From Alistipes sp. (GTDB taxonomy: Bacteria > Bacteroidota > Bacteroidia > Bacteroidales > Rikenellaceae), in NCBI GenBank assembly GCA_017646785.1, contig JAGCLX010000076.1:1-19760 (forward strand): a stretch of 19,760 bases of DNA, written 5' to 3'. The notes beneath the pieces are model-generated. The model searched no databases. It was not told the DNA's origin and was given only the letters and a program-made list of their open reading frames with translations. The position numbers and the translations under genes are program-made. This document shows, piece by piece, positions 7,783 to 15,249 of the stretch. The number at the start of each line of letters is the position of its first letter. Position 1 is the first letter of the stretch.

Positions 7783-9081
7783 ATGCAGGATAAGAGGGTT
7801 AGTTTCCATACGTTGGGCTGTAAGCTCAACTATTCGGAGTCGTCGACTTTGGCACGAGAGTTCGAGCGTGGTGGTTATCGTCGCGTAGAGCCGTCGGAGC
7901 CTACGGATGTGGCAGTGATAAATAGCTGCTCGGTTACGGAGCATGCCGACAAGAAGTGCCGTAATATCATCCGCAAAATACACCGCCGAAACCCCAATGC
8001 CATCATCGCTGTAACGGGGTGTTATGCCCAGCTCAAGCCCGAGGCTATAGCCGAGATAGATGGCGTTGATATTGTGTTGAGTAACAACGATAAAGGGGAT
8101 TTATATAAACGAGTTATTGAGCTTAAGGAGAGGGGTAAAGCTGAGGTCTATAGTTGTTCTGTGGAGAACCTTACTCGCTTCTTCGCTGCCTACTCATCGG
8201 GTGACCGCACACGTTCGTTCCTTAAGGTGCAGGATGGCTGCGATTACAAGTGCGCCTATTGCACCATTCACTATGCTCGTGGCTCGAGTCGCAACATTCC
8301 CATCGCCGACATTGTTACGGAGGCTCGTGAGATAGCTGCTGCGGGTCAAAAGGAGATTGTCATCACGGGTATCAATACGGGTGATTTCGGTCGCACTACG
8401 GGTGAGAAATTCATCGACTTGCTACGCGCTTTAGATGGTGTGGATGGCATTGAGCGCTATCGCATTTCGAGCATCGAGCCCAATCTCATAACTGACGAGA
8501 TAATAGAGTTTTGCGCCCAGTCACCTAAATTTGTTCCTCACTTCCATATTCCGCTTCAGAGTGGCTCTACTCGCATCCTTGGACTCATGCGTCGTCGCTA
8601 CACCGCCGAGCGTTACCGAGAGCGCATTGCCAAGATACGTGAGCTCATGCCCGACTCGTTCCTCGGTGTCGATGTCATTGTCGGCTTCCCTGGTGAGGGC
8701 GAGGAGGAGTTTATGGAGACATATCGCCTACTTGAGGAGGTGGGCGCCTCGTTCCTGCACATCTTCCCATTTTCTGAGCGCCCTGGTACCCCTGCTGTGA
8801 CCATGCCCGGTAAGGTGCAGTCGAGCGTCGCTACCGAGCGTGTTTCGCGCCTTGAGGAGCTGTCTGCGAGGTTGCATAGAGCATTTGCCGAGAGGTTTGT
8901 TGGCACGGAGCGTGATGTGTTGTTTGAGAGTACCAACCACAACGGCGTAATGTACGGCTACACAGATAATTATTTGCGTGTTGCAGTGCCGTTTGACGCC
9001 TTGGTGATTAACAAAATACGCAGGGTTCGCCTCGATAGCGTCGATGCAAATGGCGATATTCGCGCTACATTGGTGGTCTAA
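7783..9081 (+). CDS. mtaB: tRNA threonylcarbamoyladenosine methylthiotransferase MtaB
   Basis: This 432-residue enzyme belongs to the MiaB/RimO/MtaB group of radical-SAM methylthiotransferases. MtaB adds a methylthio group to t6A37 of tRNAs reading ANN codons, making ms2t6A. The N-terminal domain has the three cluster cysteines C13 (HTLGCKLN), C49 (INSCSVTEHA) and C80 (VTGCYAQ); TLGCKLN rather than MiaB's TFGCQMN marks the MtaB subgroup. The radical-SAM cysteines are C153, C157 and C160 (CDYKCAYC). The TIM-barrel core continues through DVIVGFPGE, and a short TRAM-like RNA-binding domain ends the protein (about 370-432). It is monocistronic as far as visible: divergent from the metal permease unit and followed by a new promoter at 9083. 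Nothing is missing. Confidence 0.93.
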   Translation: MQDKRVSFHTLGCKLNYSESSTLAREFERGGYRRVEPSEPTDVAVINSCSVTEHADKKCRNIIRKIHRRNPNAIIAVTGCYAQLKPEAIAEIDGVDIVLSNNDKGDLYKRVIELKERGKAEVYSCSVENLTRFFAAYSSGDRTRSFLKVQDGCDYKCAYCTIHYARGSSRNIPIADIVTEAREIAAAGQKEIVITGINTGDFGRTTGEKFIDLLRALDGVDGIERYRISSIEPNLITDEIIEFCAQSPKFVPHFHIPLQSGSTRILGLMRRRYTAERYRERIAKIRELMPDSFLGVDVIVGFPGEGEEEFMETYRLLEEVGASFLHIFPFSERPGTPAVTMPGKVQSSVATERVSRLEELSARLHRAFAERFVGTERDVLFESTNHNGVMYGYTDNYLRVAVPFDALVINKIRRVRLDSVDANGDIRATLVV

Positions 9082-9082
9082 A

Positions 9083-9114
9083 TTTGGATAATTAACACAA
9101 AAGTGTTACTTTTG
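9083..9114 (+). promoter_or_regulatory. Promoter of the sensor-trkH unit
   Basis: TTTG at 9083-9086 and TACTTTTG at 9107-9114 are 20 bases apart and fit the Bacteroidota -33/-7 consensus. Predicted transcription start is near 9121, about 23 bases before the GTG start at 9144. The -33 element lies just after the mtaB stop codon. Confidence 0.7.
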
Positions 9115-9126
9115 TCGGGTTAACAC
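9093..9126 (+). promoter_or_regulatory. Operator-like nested palindromes over the sensor-trkH promoter
   Basis: ACAAAAGT (9097-9104), GTT, ACTTTTGT (9108-9115) is a perfect 8-3-8 palindrome that covers the -7 element. Nested with it, TAACAC (9093-9098) is inverted as GTGTTA (9103-9108) and repeated directly at 9121-9126, so that TTAACACnAAAG occurs twice. This placement suits a repressor that blocks RNA polymerase. The protein that binds is unknown. Confidence 0.5.
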
Positions 9127-9143
9127 TAAAGCAAATTGAGGCT

Positions 9144-9986
9144 GTGATAAAACTATTCAAAAAGATATTCACTATCGACTCGGTAACTCGTCGCATTAGA
9201 GTTGCTTTCATGTCGCTGTTGTTGTTGCTCTTCTTCTCGGGTGCTATGTCGCTGTTTGAGCTCGAGCGTGTCAGTCAGGATACGGAGGAAATATTGCTTG
9301 CCAGCAAGCAGAATGTGGAGCTCGCGGGCGATATGCTCGATGCGCTCAACGAGCAGAACGATATGATGATATCGCTTGCTGTAGCGAGTGGTAAGTGGGG
9401 TGATATCCAGCAGTATAATGCCCCATGTGAGCAGACCATGCTTCAACTCTCCACTACGACAGATATGGCGCAGCGCAAGATGCAGCGCACGGAGACGCCT
9501 ATGGCTGCTGATACGTTGGTTATGTGTGCCACCCGTGTGAATGAGCTTGCTCGCTCCTACATCAGTGGCGATGTGCATCGCTCTATTGCCCTTGCCTTGG
9601 CCGATAGTATGCTCATGGCCCCCACGACTCACGACTGGTATGTCAATGAGTATCTTCCCGAGTACGAGCAGGCCGCACTGCACATTACTCGCTACATGAC
9701 CGGTGTTCACAACTCGCTGGGCCCCGAGGTTAACAACCTCAGCCACACGGCACGTCGCGCTGTTACTCCGGTGTTCATTTCGCTTATTGTGATGGTGGTT
9801 ATCGTCATCATGTTCTACTTCTTCATGTCGCACTATTTCGTGACCCCCATTCTGCGTATCAACCGCAGCCTCGGTGATTTTCTTACCTATAAGAAACCCT
9901 TTGATGGTGAGATAGGTTGTCGCGACGAGATAGCCACGCTACGCGACCGCATAGCACAGTTAATAGGAAAGTTTACCACTAAGTAG
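9144..9986 (+). CDS. Membrane sensor-like protein ending in a HAMP domain, no output domain
   Basis: This 280-residue protein has the layout of the sensing half of a chemoreceptor or histidine kinase. A short basic cytoplasmic start (RRIRVAF) leads to helix TM1 (about 19-40). A mainly helical extracytoplasmic domain (41-205) resembles four-helix-bundle sensor domains, and TM2 spans 208-228. A HAMP-like segment (229-277) shows the early proline (TPILRINRSLGDFL) and the DEIATLRDRIAQLI pattern of the second HAMP helix. The protein stops right after HAMP, and the next gene begins 31 bases later, so there is no room for a kinase, methyl-acceptor or cyclase domain. The start is GTG at 9144; later ATGs fall within TM1. 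It heads an apparent operon with trkH. A role in signalling to or modulating TrkH is only inference; I know of no named family. Confidence 0.75.
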   Translation: MIKLFKKIFTIDSVTRRIRVAFMSLLLLLFFSGAMSLFELERVSQDTEEILLASKQNVELAGDMLDALNEQNDMMISLAVASGKWGDIQQYNAPCEQTMLQLSTTTDMAQRKMQRTETPMAADTLVMCATRVNELARSYISGDVHRSIALALADSMLMAPTTHDWYVNEYLPEYEQAALHITRYMTGVHNSLGPEVNNLSHTARRAVTPVFISLIVMVVIVIMFYFFMSHYFVTPILRINRSLGDFLTYKKPFDGEIGCRDEIATLRDRIAQLIGKFTTK

Positions 9987-10017
9987 TACACATCACAAGT
10001 AGTAAGGAGAGAGGGTT

Positions 10018-11466
10018 ATGCGTGTTCACGTTGTCATACGCTACATAGGCATGGTGCTGCAGTTTATCGCTGCATTTATGTTGATGTCTGCCGTTGTGTC
10101 TATGCTCAACGATCACGACTCGGCATTCTACCCATTACTGCTATCCTCGTTCCTTACGGCGCTGCTGGGCCTGTTCCCACTCATCTTCGTCGAGAAAGCC
10201 GAGGATGTGAAGATTAAGGAGGGCTACGCTATTGTCGTAGGCTCGTGGCTCGTGGCTTGCATTGTAGGTATGTTCCCATACCTTATCTGGGGTGGCGAGT
10301 TCACAGCCATAAATGCTTGGTTCGAGAGTGTGTCTGGCTTCACCACTACTGGCTCATCCATCCTCAATGACATCGAGTTCTTACCCCGAGGTATGCTCTT
10401 CTGGCGCTCAGCCTCAGCATGGATTGGTGGTGTCGGCGTAGTGATGTTTGCGTTGGTCATCCTCCCATCTATGGGTCGCAGTCGCCACATGTTGTCTAAC
10501 GTGGAGATATCTACCATTGCCAAGGATAACTTCCACTACCGCTCGAGGGTCATCATCCGCATCTTGACAATGGTCTACGTTGGCCTTACGCTCATTACCA
10601 CCATATCACTCAAGTTGGCAGGTATGACATGGTTTGATGCTGTTACTCAGGCAATGTCGGCGTGCGCCACCTGTGGCTTTAGCACCAAGAACCTCTCTAT
10701 CGGCTTCTGGGATAGTCCTCTAATCGAGGGTATACTTATCGTGGCTATGACCGTGTCGGCCATCCACTTCGGTATCTTGTATGCTACGATGACTGGCCGC
10801 AGGAACAATATCTTCCGCTCGGAGGTCGTTCGCACGTTTATAGGCATGATGACAATAGTTGCGGTGGTTATATCGTTTAGTCTACTGGCCGAGGGTATAT
10901 ATGACACATGGGGCGAGTCCATCCGCCACTCAGCGTTCCAGGTAGTTAGTGTTACCACGACGTCGGGATTTGCTACGGCAGATACCAATACGTGGACACC
11001 GCTTGCTGTTATATTGCTGATATTCGTGTCGGTGGTGTGTGGTTGCGCAGGATCTACGTCGGGCGGTATGAAGATTGACCGCGTGCTTATAGCGGCTAAG
11101 ATTATCCGCAACCGCATGAAGGTACAGCTTCACCCCAATGCCGTTATGCGCATCAAGGTGGATGGTTCAGTGCAGGATGATGGCGTGTTGAGCCTTGTGA
11201 TGACCTTCATCGTGGCATACATTATGGTTACGTTGCTTGGCACGATTGTCTATACCATGTTTGGCTTAGACCTCATAACATCGCTTACGGCATCCATAGC
11301 GTGCATAAGTAATGTAGGTCCTGGCTTTGGAGAGGTTGGCTCGATGTCGAACTTTGCCGATCTTCCCGCGCTGTTGAAGTTTAACTCGACGATACTTATG
11401 CTCGTCGGCCGTTTGGAGATATTTGGTTTTATTCAGCTGCTCTTCATCCGCTCGTGGGGATATTAG
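10018..11466 (+). CDS. trkH: TrkH-family potassium uptake channel subunit
   Basis: TrkH/KtrB proteins are inner-membrane K+ channels built from four imperfect helix-pore-helix repeats and gated by a cytoplasmic TrkA/KtrA ring. The 482-residue length is normal. All four filter regions can be seen: FTTTGSS (108-114), ATCGFST (217-223), TTTSGFA (313-319) and NVGPGFGEVG (432-441), each with the filter glycine. The third-repeat CAGSTSGGMKIDR (343-355) and closing GRLEIFG are also typical. An AGGAG-like sequence lies about 10 bases before the ATG. The gene follows the HAMP-ended sensor protein by 31 bases and is followed after 34 bases by a SPOR-like secreted protein. The regulatory subunit TrkA, which is often adjacent to trkH, is not in the window. 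Function as a K+ channel is well supported; TrkA- or sensor-dependence is not shown. Confidence 0.95.
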   Translation: MRVHVVIRYIGMVLQFIAAFMLMSAVVSMLNDHDSAFYPLLLSSFLTALLGLFPLIFVEKAEDVKIKEGYAIVVGSWLVACIVGMFPYLIWGGEFTAINAWFESVSGFTTTGSSILNDIEFLPRGMLFWRSASAWIGGVGVVMFALVILPSMGRSRHMLSNVEISTIAKDNFHYRSRVIIRILTMVYVGLTLITTISLKLAGMTWFDAVTQAMSACATCGFSTKNLSIGFWDSPLIEGILIVAMTVSAIHFGILYATMTGRRNNIFRSEVVRTFIGMMTIVAVVISFSLLAEGIYDTWGESIRHSAFQVVSVTTTSGFATADTNTWTPLAVILLIFVSVVCGCAGSTSGGMKIDRVLIAAKIIRNRMKVQLHPNAVMRIKVDGSVQDDGVLSLVMTFIVAYIMVTLLGTIVYTMFGLDLITSLTASIACISNVGPGFGEVGSMSNFADLPALLKFNSTILMLVGRLEIFGFIQLLFIRSWGY

Positions 11467-11500
11467 AGGGCTGTGTAGGATGAATGTATAAGGATATATT

Positions 11501-13090
11501 ATGAAAAAAGCGTTACATATAGCAGTGCTTCTAGTTGCCGTGATGTTCTCCGTTGCGGCTATAGCAAGATTGCAGGACCCCATCGACGATCTGCGCAACA
11601 ATGCCGAGTATGTGGAGTTGCAGCATGCCGATAGGAAACTCGCCATGAGGGAAGACTCTGTGTCAATGGTTATCGCCTCTACGCGTGAGCACTTCCGTCA
11701 CTACTCCGACAGCCTAAGCGCTGCGGGTGTCGTGCCCACTCCCGAGGAGCTTGGTCGCTTCTCAGACCGCATCCTCGAGCTTGAGCAGCAGGTCTTCGAC
11801 ATACGCACCATGCGAGGTGATGTCATTGCACGCATAAACGCTATGGAGCAGGAGTGGGTGCTTGCACAGATGGACTCACCCGTGGAGGAGGAGAGAGCTG
11901 AGGAGCTTGTGGAAGAGCCAGTTGTGAAACCTATATACCGCAACCTTGTTGAGAACTACTGCATAAGGGATGTCCTTGGCGATGAGGACTATGCCGAACT
12001 GCTCGATGCTCAGCGTGAGGATATGGAGATGGATGTCCTCGTTGCGGAGTATCACGAGGTGTATAATCTCATGAAGAGAGTTGTGGAGCGTTATCAAACC
12101 ACCGATAGTGAGGCTGAGGCCGAGGAGTTGTACGCACAGTTTGCGCAGGTGAAGGCGGAGATAGCGGAGCTTGCCGAGAAGATAGACCGCCGCTGGAACC
12201 ATGTCCTCGACACCAAGTACTACGCTTATGGCTATGTCCTTGAGCGCAACTGCCACTACGACCTCTTGGACTCGTCGTCTATGGAGTTCACGGAGATGCG
12301 TCGCAACTGCTCGCGTGAGGCCGGCTACTACGAAACCGACGCCCTAATGCACTACGCTCTTGGACGTAATACGTTGCGTAGCTTCGAGCGTGACTTTGCC
12401 CGCACTATGGGACTTGAGGAGGCTGCCGACTCCATTGCAGCGCTCCAGCAGGAGGCTCGCGTTGTGGAGTATCGCCTCGAGCCAGTGTTATCTCCCGAGC
12501 GCCGTCTGTTCATCGACTACCAGCCTATCATCATTGGCCGCACGAACTTCTATAAGGAGTCTAACCCTCTGCCAGAGCTAAAGGTCTATGAGCGTGGCAC
12601 GATCTATCGTATTCGCTTGGGTGAGTTCCGCAGTAAGCAGCCCATGACGCTGTTCAAGGGTGTGCAACCACTATACATCGAGCGCAACGACAAGGGTAAC
12701 TATGTCTACTATACGGGTGGTTTTGCTACGCGTGCCGACGCTGATGATGCACAGCTCTTCCTCAAGGAGAAGGGCTTTAAGGCTCCCGAGATTTGTCGCT
12801 GGCAGAATGGCGAGATGGTTAATATATCTTCTCTCGAAGAGGAGGAGGGTGTTGATGTGTTGCCACTTGTGGGTAAGCGCTACATGATTAAGATAACAGC
12901 CGAGACCCTCTCGGAGGATGTGCGTGAACTTATCGCTACGGAGGCTCCTCGTAAGAGCGTGTCTAAGGAGGCGGGGGGATTTACTATCGCCACATTTGAT
13001 AGTAGTGACGAGGTGGAGTTGCTTGTTTCGCTCCTTATGGAGATTACCACCGACCCTGTGGAAGTAATCGAGATTGAACTTAACGAATAA
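11501..13090 (+). CDS. Secreted coiled-coil protein with SPOR-like C-terminal repeats
   Basis: The 529-residue protein starts with a Sec signal peptide (MKKALHIAVLLVAVMFSVAAIA, cleavage near residue 22). Residues about 30-120 and 180-235 are charged, heptad-rich and probably coiled coil, with an acidic Glu-rich linker at 128-140. A Cys/Tyr-rich middle follows (235-300). From 368 to about 435, IYRIRLGEFRSKQPMTLFKGVQPLYIE, then YTGGFATRADADDAQLFLKEKGF, has the SPOR pattern, a domain that binds denuded peptidoglycan at division sites. A second, more diverged copy may span 459-527 (KRYMIKITAETLSEDVRELI). The product is probably periplasmic and cell-wall associated. It sits 34 bases after trkH and 17 bases before a lipoprotein gene, so cotranscription is likely. 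I do not recognise the family as a whole; the SPOR call rests on pattern only. Confidence 0.65.
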   Translation: MKKALHIAVLLVAVMFSVAAIARLQDPIDDLRNNAEYVELQHADRKLAMREDSVSMVIASTREHFRHYSDSLSAAGVVPTPEELGRFSDRILELEQQVFDIRTMRGDVIARINAMEQEWVLAQMDSPVEEERAEELVEEPVVKPIYRNLVENYCIRDVLGDEDYAELLDAQREDMEMDVLVAEYHEVYNLMKRVVERYQTTDSEAEAEELYAQFAQVKAEIAELAEKIDRRWNHVLDTKYYAYGYVLERNCHYDLLDSSSMEFTEMRRNCSREAGYYETDALMHYALGRNTLRSFERDFARTMGLEEAADSIAALQQEARVVEYRLEPVLSPERRLFIDYQPIIIGRTNFYKESNPLPELKVYERGTIYRIRLGEFRSKQPMTLFKGVQPLYIERNDKGNYVYYTGGFATRADADDAQLFLKEKGFKAPEICRWQNGEMVNISSLEEEEGVDVLPLVGKRYMIKITAETLSEDVRELIATEAPRKSVSKEAGGFTIATFDSSDEVELLVSLLMEITTDPVEVIEIELNE

Positions 13091-13107
13091 AGAATATAAG
13101 TTAGAGT

Positions 13108-14556
13108 ATGAACAGAGTACTAATTCATATCTGTGGAGTTGTAGCAGTGCTTGCTACTATGTTTGTATCGTCGTGCAGCCGCGAGGAGAGTAATAGCCTC
13201 GAGGTGCCATCGCAGAGTATCCTTGTGGCTATGCCTGGCCAGACGGGAACGACGTCGTTTGATAGCAGCAATATCACCTCCATTACGGTTACCAGTACGC
13301 CTGCCGGTTGGACAGTGAACAGCATTGATATGTACGCCTCGACAATAACCGTCACTGCACCCTCTTCGTTTGATAATGAGGAGGTGGAGAGCGGTACGTT
13401 GTCGCTCAAGGGTTATACGCCCACTGGCGACACCACAACCTTGAGCATCTACTTGGCTATTGTGCCCAAGGAGGTAGACTATAGCAACGCCCCAGCTAAC
13501 TGTTACGTGGCGTGTCAGCCTGCCACTCGCTATAAGTTTGACCCTAAGTGTGGTGGTAATGGCTCTGTGGAGCTCGCTACGGCAGAGGTTAAGATATTGT
13601 GGCAGACTGAGGTAGACTTGGTTAAGTACTTGGATATGCGTGATGGCTACGCAACGTTTTATATCGCTCCTGCAGAGAATGAGGATGGCGAGGAGCTCTC
13701 TACGGTTGTTCCTGGTAATGCCCTTATCGCAGCATATAACGAGTCGGGTGATATCATCTGGAGTTGGCACATCTGGGTTACTAATAACGACCCTATGGCT
13801 GCGGAGAACACCTTTGAGCTCAATGGTGTAACCATGATGAACCACAACCTCGGTGCAGATACCAACAACGAGGGTGAGGCTGATAGCGATGCTATACTCC
13901 GTTCCTATGGACTCTACTACCAGTGGGGACGTAAAGAGCCTATTCCAGGACCACACACCTCGAACTTTGCGGGTAACTACGACGACATACTCTACAATAA
14001 TAAGGGGTATGAGGTTAAGTTGCAGTATGAGGAGTCGGCTGTCGGTGGTAGCGTGGCGTGGACTACGGCTAATCCTCTCAGTGTAGTCAAGGGCGATGCG
14101 GAGAATGCATACGACTGGCTTAATGGTGCCCATGACAATACGCTGTGGAGTGCTACCGCAAAGAGTGATAGCGACCCATGTCCTGCTGGTTGGCGCGTGC
14201 CCGATAGCTCGGTATTCAAGACGTTGACCATCGCTGAGGTTGACGATGCTATGCCATGGGCAGAGGCTCAGACTATGTATGGCTGGATGTTGGAGGATAC
14301 CGCTACGGGTAATACACACTTCTTCTCGGCTGCAGGTCGTCGCAACTATCTCGACGGCAGACTGGATAATATGAATACCAACGATGAGCTTCCAGTGCCA
14401 TGGTCGGGTTACTATTGGAGCACTTCGGTGGAGGGTACTAATGCTAAGGCGTTGTACTTCAACCTCAATACAAACACTCGCACATGGAACGGTATCGAGT
14501 CGGAACGTGCTATGCAGCGTGCTAATGCGATGCCTGTGCGTTGTGTTAAGGAGTAG
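13108..14556 (+). CDS. FISUMP-like surface lipoprotein
   Basis: The 482-residue product has a lipoprotein signal peptide with lipobox FVSSC, making C23 the lipidated cysteine; the following SREES is acidic, which in Bacteroidota is compatible with surface export. Residues about 35-120 form a Ser/Thr-rich beta domain like BACON or Ig-like repeats (STPAGWTVNS...). The rest resembles the Fibrobacter succinogenes major paralogous (FISUMP) domain: GDIIWSWHIWV (214-224), MMNHNLGA, GLYYQWGRKEPIPGP, DPCPAGWRVPDSSVF (356-370), YYWSTS and the closing AMPVRCVKE. Such proteins are numerous in Bacteroidales and their function is unknown; surface adhesion or binding is often supposed. It is the last gene of the 9144-14556 unit and is followed by a strong terminator. 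Its presence in an operon with trkH is unexpected. Confidence 0.8.
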   Translation: MNRVLIHICGVVAVLATMFVSSCSREESNSLEVPSQSILVAMPGQTGTTSFDSSNITSITVTSTPAGWTVNSIDMYASTITVTAPSSFDNEEVESGTLSLKGYTPTGDTTTLSIYLAIVPKEVDYSNAPANCYVACQPATRYKFDPKCGGNGSVELATAEVKILWQTEVDLVKYLDMRDGYATFYIAPAENEDGEELSTVVPGNALIAAYNESGDIIWSWHIWVTNNDPMAAENTFELNGVTMMNHNLGADTNNEGEADSDAILRSYGLYYQWGRKEPIPGPHTSNFAGNYDDILYNNKGYEVKLQYEESAVGGSVAWTTANPLSVVKGDAENAYDWLNGAHDNTLWSATAKSDSDPCPAGWRVPDSSVFKTLTIAEVDDAMPWAEAQTMYGWMLEDTATGNTHFFSAAGRRNYLDGRLDNMNTNDELPVPWSGYYWSTSVEGTNAKALYFNLNTNTRTWNGIESERAMQRANAMPVRCVKE

Positions 14557-14579
14557 TAGTGAGATATATAGAAAGATAG

Positions 14580-14615
14580 TGAGCCGACACTCGAGAGTGT
14601 ACGGCTCATTTTTTT
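14580..14615 (+). terminator. Intrinsic terminator of the sensor-trkH-lipoprotein unit
   Basis: TGAGCCG (14580-14586) plus ACACT pairs with AGTGT plus CGGCTCA (14602-14608), a 12-base-pair stem with one bulged A and a CGAG loop, followed directly by seven T residues (14609-14615). This is a textbook terminator for the plus strand. It also separates this unit from the convergent DUF4251 gene. Confidence 0.92.
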
Positions 14616-14631
14616 GTTGGCTATGTGTGTG

Positions 14632-15189
14632 CTATATACCGAAGATATTACCCGTGTACTGCACGCTGTTGTAGAAGGGTGACGATATCGTCAGCGTTGC
14701 ACCACCATAGTGTGAGTATATCTCGAAGGAGAATGTGTAGGTCGTTGCCGAGAACATCGTGCTTTGGAAGGTGACGTGCCATCCGTAGCTCATCTGCTCT
14801 ACGGTGTAGCCCTCGACACTCGATAATACGTAGTTGAATACCACGGGGTAATAGGGTGGTGTGTAACCCTTTAGGAACGGCATGCACACATCCACGGCGC
14901 TATCCCATACGATAATCTCGTAGTTGGGGTTTTGGAGGTTGCGCATCATGCCTGCTGGTAGCTGCTGCATTGTCTGTGGTACAAAACGATAGTTGTGCGA
15001 TTGTACCAACGAGTCCACGTACCGCTCGTACTTCGCTATGCGCTCTGCACGCTTCTGTTGTCGCGCCTCCTGGTTAGCCTTGTGTGTTGCTTGGCGCTGC
15101 TGCGCGGTGTCGCTCTGCGCCTCTACGATGACAAATCCTGTGATGAGTAGCGCGATGAGTGAGGTGAAAATAAAAAGTGTTCGTTTCAT
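14632..15189 (-). CDS. DUF4251 family secreted protein
   Basis: The 185-residue protein has a Sec signal peptide (MKRTLFIFTSLIALLITGFVIVEAQ, cleavage near residue 24), with no lipobox cysteine. A Gln/Arg/Lys-rich helix (26-62) follows, and then a beta-rich domain matching the DUF4251 pattern of Bacteroidota: YRFVPQTMQ (67-75), a central segment with VDVCMPF and a Tyr/Pro-rich YTPPYYP, then GWHVTF, YTFSFEIYSHYGGATLTISS and NSVQYTGNI near the end. No function is known for DUF4251; it is periplasmic or outer-membrane associated by prediction. The gene lies 60 bases after the symporter gene with no promoter that I can see, so it may be read from the symporter promoter. Its start codon is inside a perfect hairpin. 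Confidence 0.8.
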   Translation of the reverse strand: MKRTLFIFTSLIALLITGFVIVEAQSDTAQQRQATHKANQEARQQKRAERIAKYERYVDSLVQSHNYRFVPQTMQQLPAGMMRNLQNPNYEIIVWDSAVDVCMPFLKGYTPPYYPVVFNYVLSSVEGYTVEQMSYGWHVTFQSTMFSATTYTFSFEIYSHYGGATLTISSPFYNSVQYTGNIFGI

Positions 15190-15220
15190 AGGCTTAAAGG
15201 TTTTACACCCAGCCTATGAA
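15185..15220 (-). promoter_or_regulatory. Hairpin enclosing the start codon of the DUF4251 gene
   Basis: TTCATAGGCT and AGCCTATGAA form a perfect 10-base-pair inverted repeat (15220-15211 and 15194-15185, read on the minus strand) around a 16-base loop. The ATG at 15189-15187 lies in the downstream arm and would be paired in the mRNA. No U-run follows, so it is not a terminator. Confidence 0.55.
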
Positions 15221-15249
15221 CAAACACCATACCAATATAACGATGTGAA

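Noticed and set aside
9144..10017. Frameshifted histidine kinase in place of the output-less sensor
   Set aside because: Only 31 bases separate its stop from the trkH start, so no kinase remnant exists in any frame.
13120..14319. A 399-codon open frame on the minus strand opposite the FISUMP-like lipoprotein gene
   Set aside because: The plus-strand gene has a lipobox, recognisable domain motifs, operon context and terminator. The antisense frame shows no signal, domain or start context and is a by-product of the codon pattern.
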